Part shown: positions 63,893-64,000 of the stretch, piece after piece
Layout: every line of letters begins with the position of its first letter
Numbering within the stretch: the first letter of the stretch is position 1
NCBI GenBank assembly: GCA_903847605.1
Contig: CAINED010000059.1
Location: 172,419 to 236,418, forward strand
Origin: an uncultured Hyphomicrobiales bacterium
Lineage (GTDB): Bacteria; Pseudomonadota; Alphaproteobacteria; Rhizobiales; Beijerinckiaceae
Length of the DNA: 64,000 bases
Direction: 5' to 3'
Program-made: the position numbers and the translations under genes
Notes under the pieces: generated by a model
What the model was told of the DNA's origin: nothing
What the model saw: the letters and a program-made list of their open reading frames with translations, nothing else
Databases searched by the model: none

Positions 63893-64000
63893 TTAAGCTA
63901 ATCCTACCTTCCGTTCGAACTCAACCGGGCTGAGATAGCCGATCGTCGAGTGCCGGCGGACCGTGTTGTAGAATCTCTCGATGTAATCGAACACGTCGGC
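63893..64000 (-). mobile_element. IS3-family transposase (OrfB), C-terminal end, remainder outside the window
   Basis: The minus strand reads ADVFDYIERFYNTVRRHSTI, then GYLSPVEFERKVGLA and TAA at 63895-63893. The segment FYNxxRRHSxxGYxSPxxFE is the hallmark end of the DDE integrase domain of IS3-type transposases. The frame continues past position 64000. The right end of the IS probably lies within about 30 bp downstream of the stop, near 63860-63890, but I did not confirm the terminal repeat. Confidence 0.9.

Overview
The window looks like chromosomal DNA of an alphaproteobacterium, most probably of the order Hyphomicrobiales (Rhizobiales). It is GC-rich. It carries family markers common in that group: a BA14K-type protein, an NDUFS4-like complex I subunit, a double cold-shock-domain protein, several tctC/Bug-type binding proteins, and a bcp / AsmA-like / tyrS / anmK neighbourhood. 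The genus cannot be fixed from sequence alone. Everything below was read by eye; no database search was run.

Layout. (a) 1-12.8 kb, core genes: 5'-truncated envelope protein, peroxiredoxin bcp, a large AsmA-like protein, tyrS, a DUF1993 protein, a ParDE-type toxin-antitoxin pair whose toxin is broken by an in-frame stop, anmK, a hydrolase, and a Spy/CpxP-like protein followed by an OmpR-type two-component system. (b) 12.8-20.5 kb, mixed: hydrolase, two TctC-type binding proteins, an FMN alpha-hydroxy-acid dehydrogenase, a BA14K protein, a globin and small secreted proteins. (c) 20.5-29 kb, catabolic: a LigB / HEAGH metalloprotease-like / LigA operon divergent from a flavin monooxygenase and an MFS transporter, then a two-subunit thiamine-diphosphate decarboxylase with two SDR enzymes and an aldo/keto reductase. 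(d) 29-32 kb, housekeeping: Sir2, double cold-shock protein, DUF192 protein, tRNA-Pro, NDUFS4-like protein, tRNA-Arg. (e) 32-38 kb, a same-strand operon iclR-tctC-hyuA-hyuB-small protein headed by two exact TTCGnATTnCGAA palindromes. (f) 38-48 kb: a PrpD-family protein, a haem-binding/DUF2231 pair, a methyltransferase, a fourth TctC protein, a zinc alcohol dehydrogenase, an amino-acid-type binding protein, an RHH protein and a receiver-only regulator. (g) 48-49.2 kb: tRNA-Asn and tRNA-Cys. The 3' half of tRNA-Cys is duplicated exactly (44 bp) about 740 bp downstream, enclosing one winged-helix gene: a miniature or decayed integrative element. (h) 49.4-63.6 kb, a large catabolic locus: M24 peptidase, P450, FAD hydroxylase, two paralogous proteins with the C-terminal metal domain of 3-hydroxyanthranilate dioxygenase, Rieske ferredoxin, a branched-chain-type ABC importer, MarR and TetR regulators, an alpha/beta hydrolase and a luciferase-like monooxygenase. 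The window ends inside an IS3-type transposase.

How region (h) may work (inference): the ABC importer takes up a substrate. The P450 and FAD hydroxylase oxygenate it, with the Rieske protein as a possible electron carrier. The dioxygenase-like pair could open a ring and the hydrolase cleave the product. Two divergent promoter regions, about 6.3 kb apart, share a TATACTGTsAATG element, which suggests common control by the local TetR or MarR protein. No ferredoxin or flavin reductase is visible in the window. The substrate is unknown. This locus and the tRNA-Cys element are the two most unusual parts of the window.
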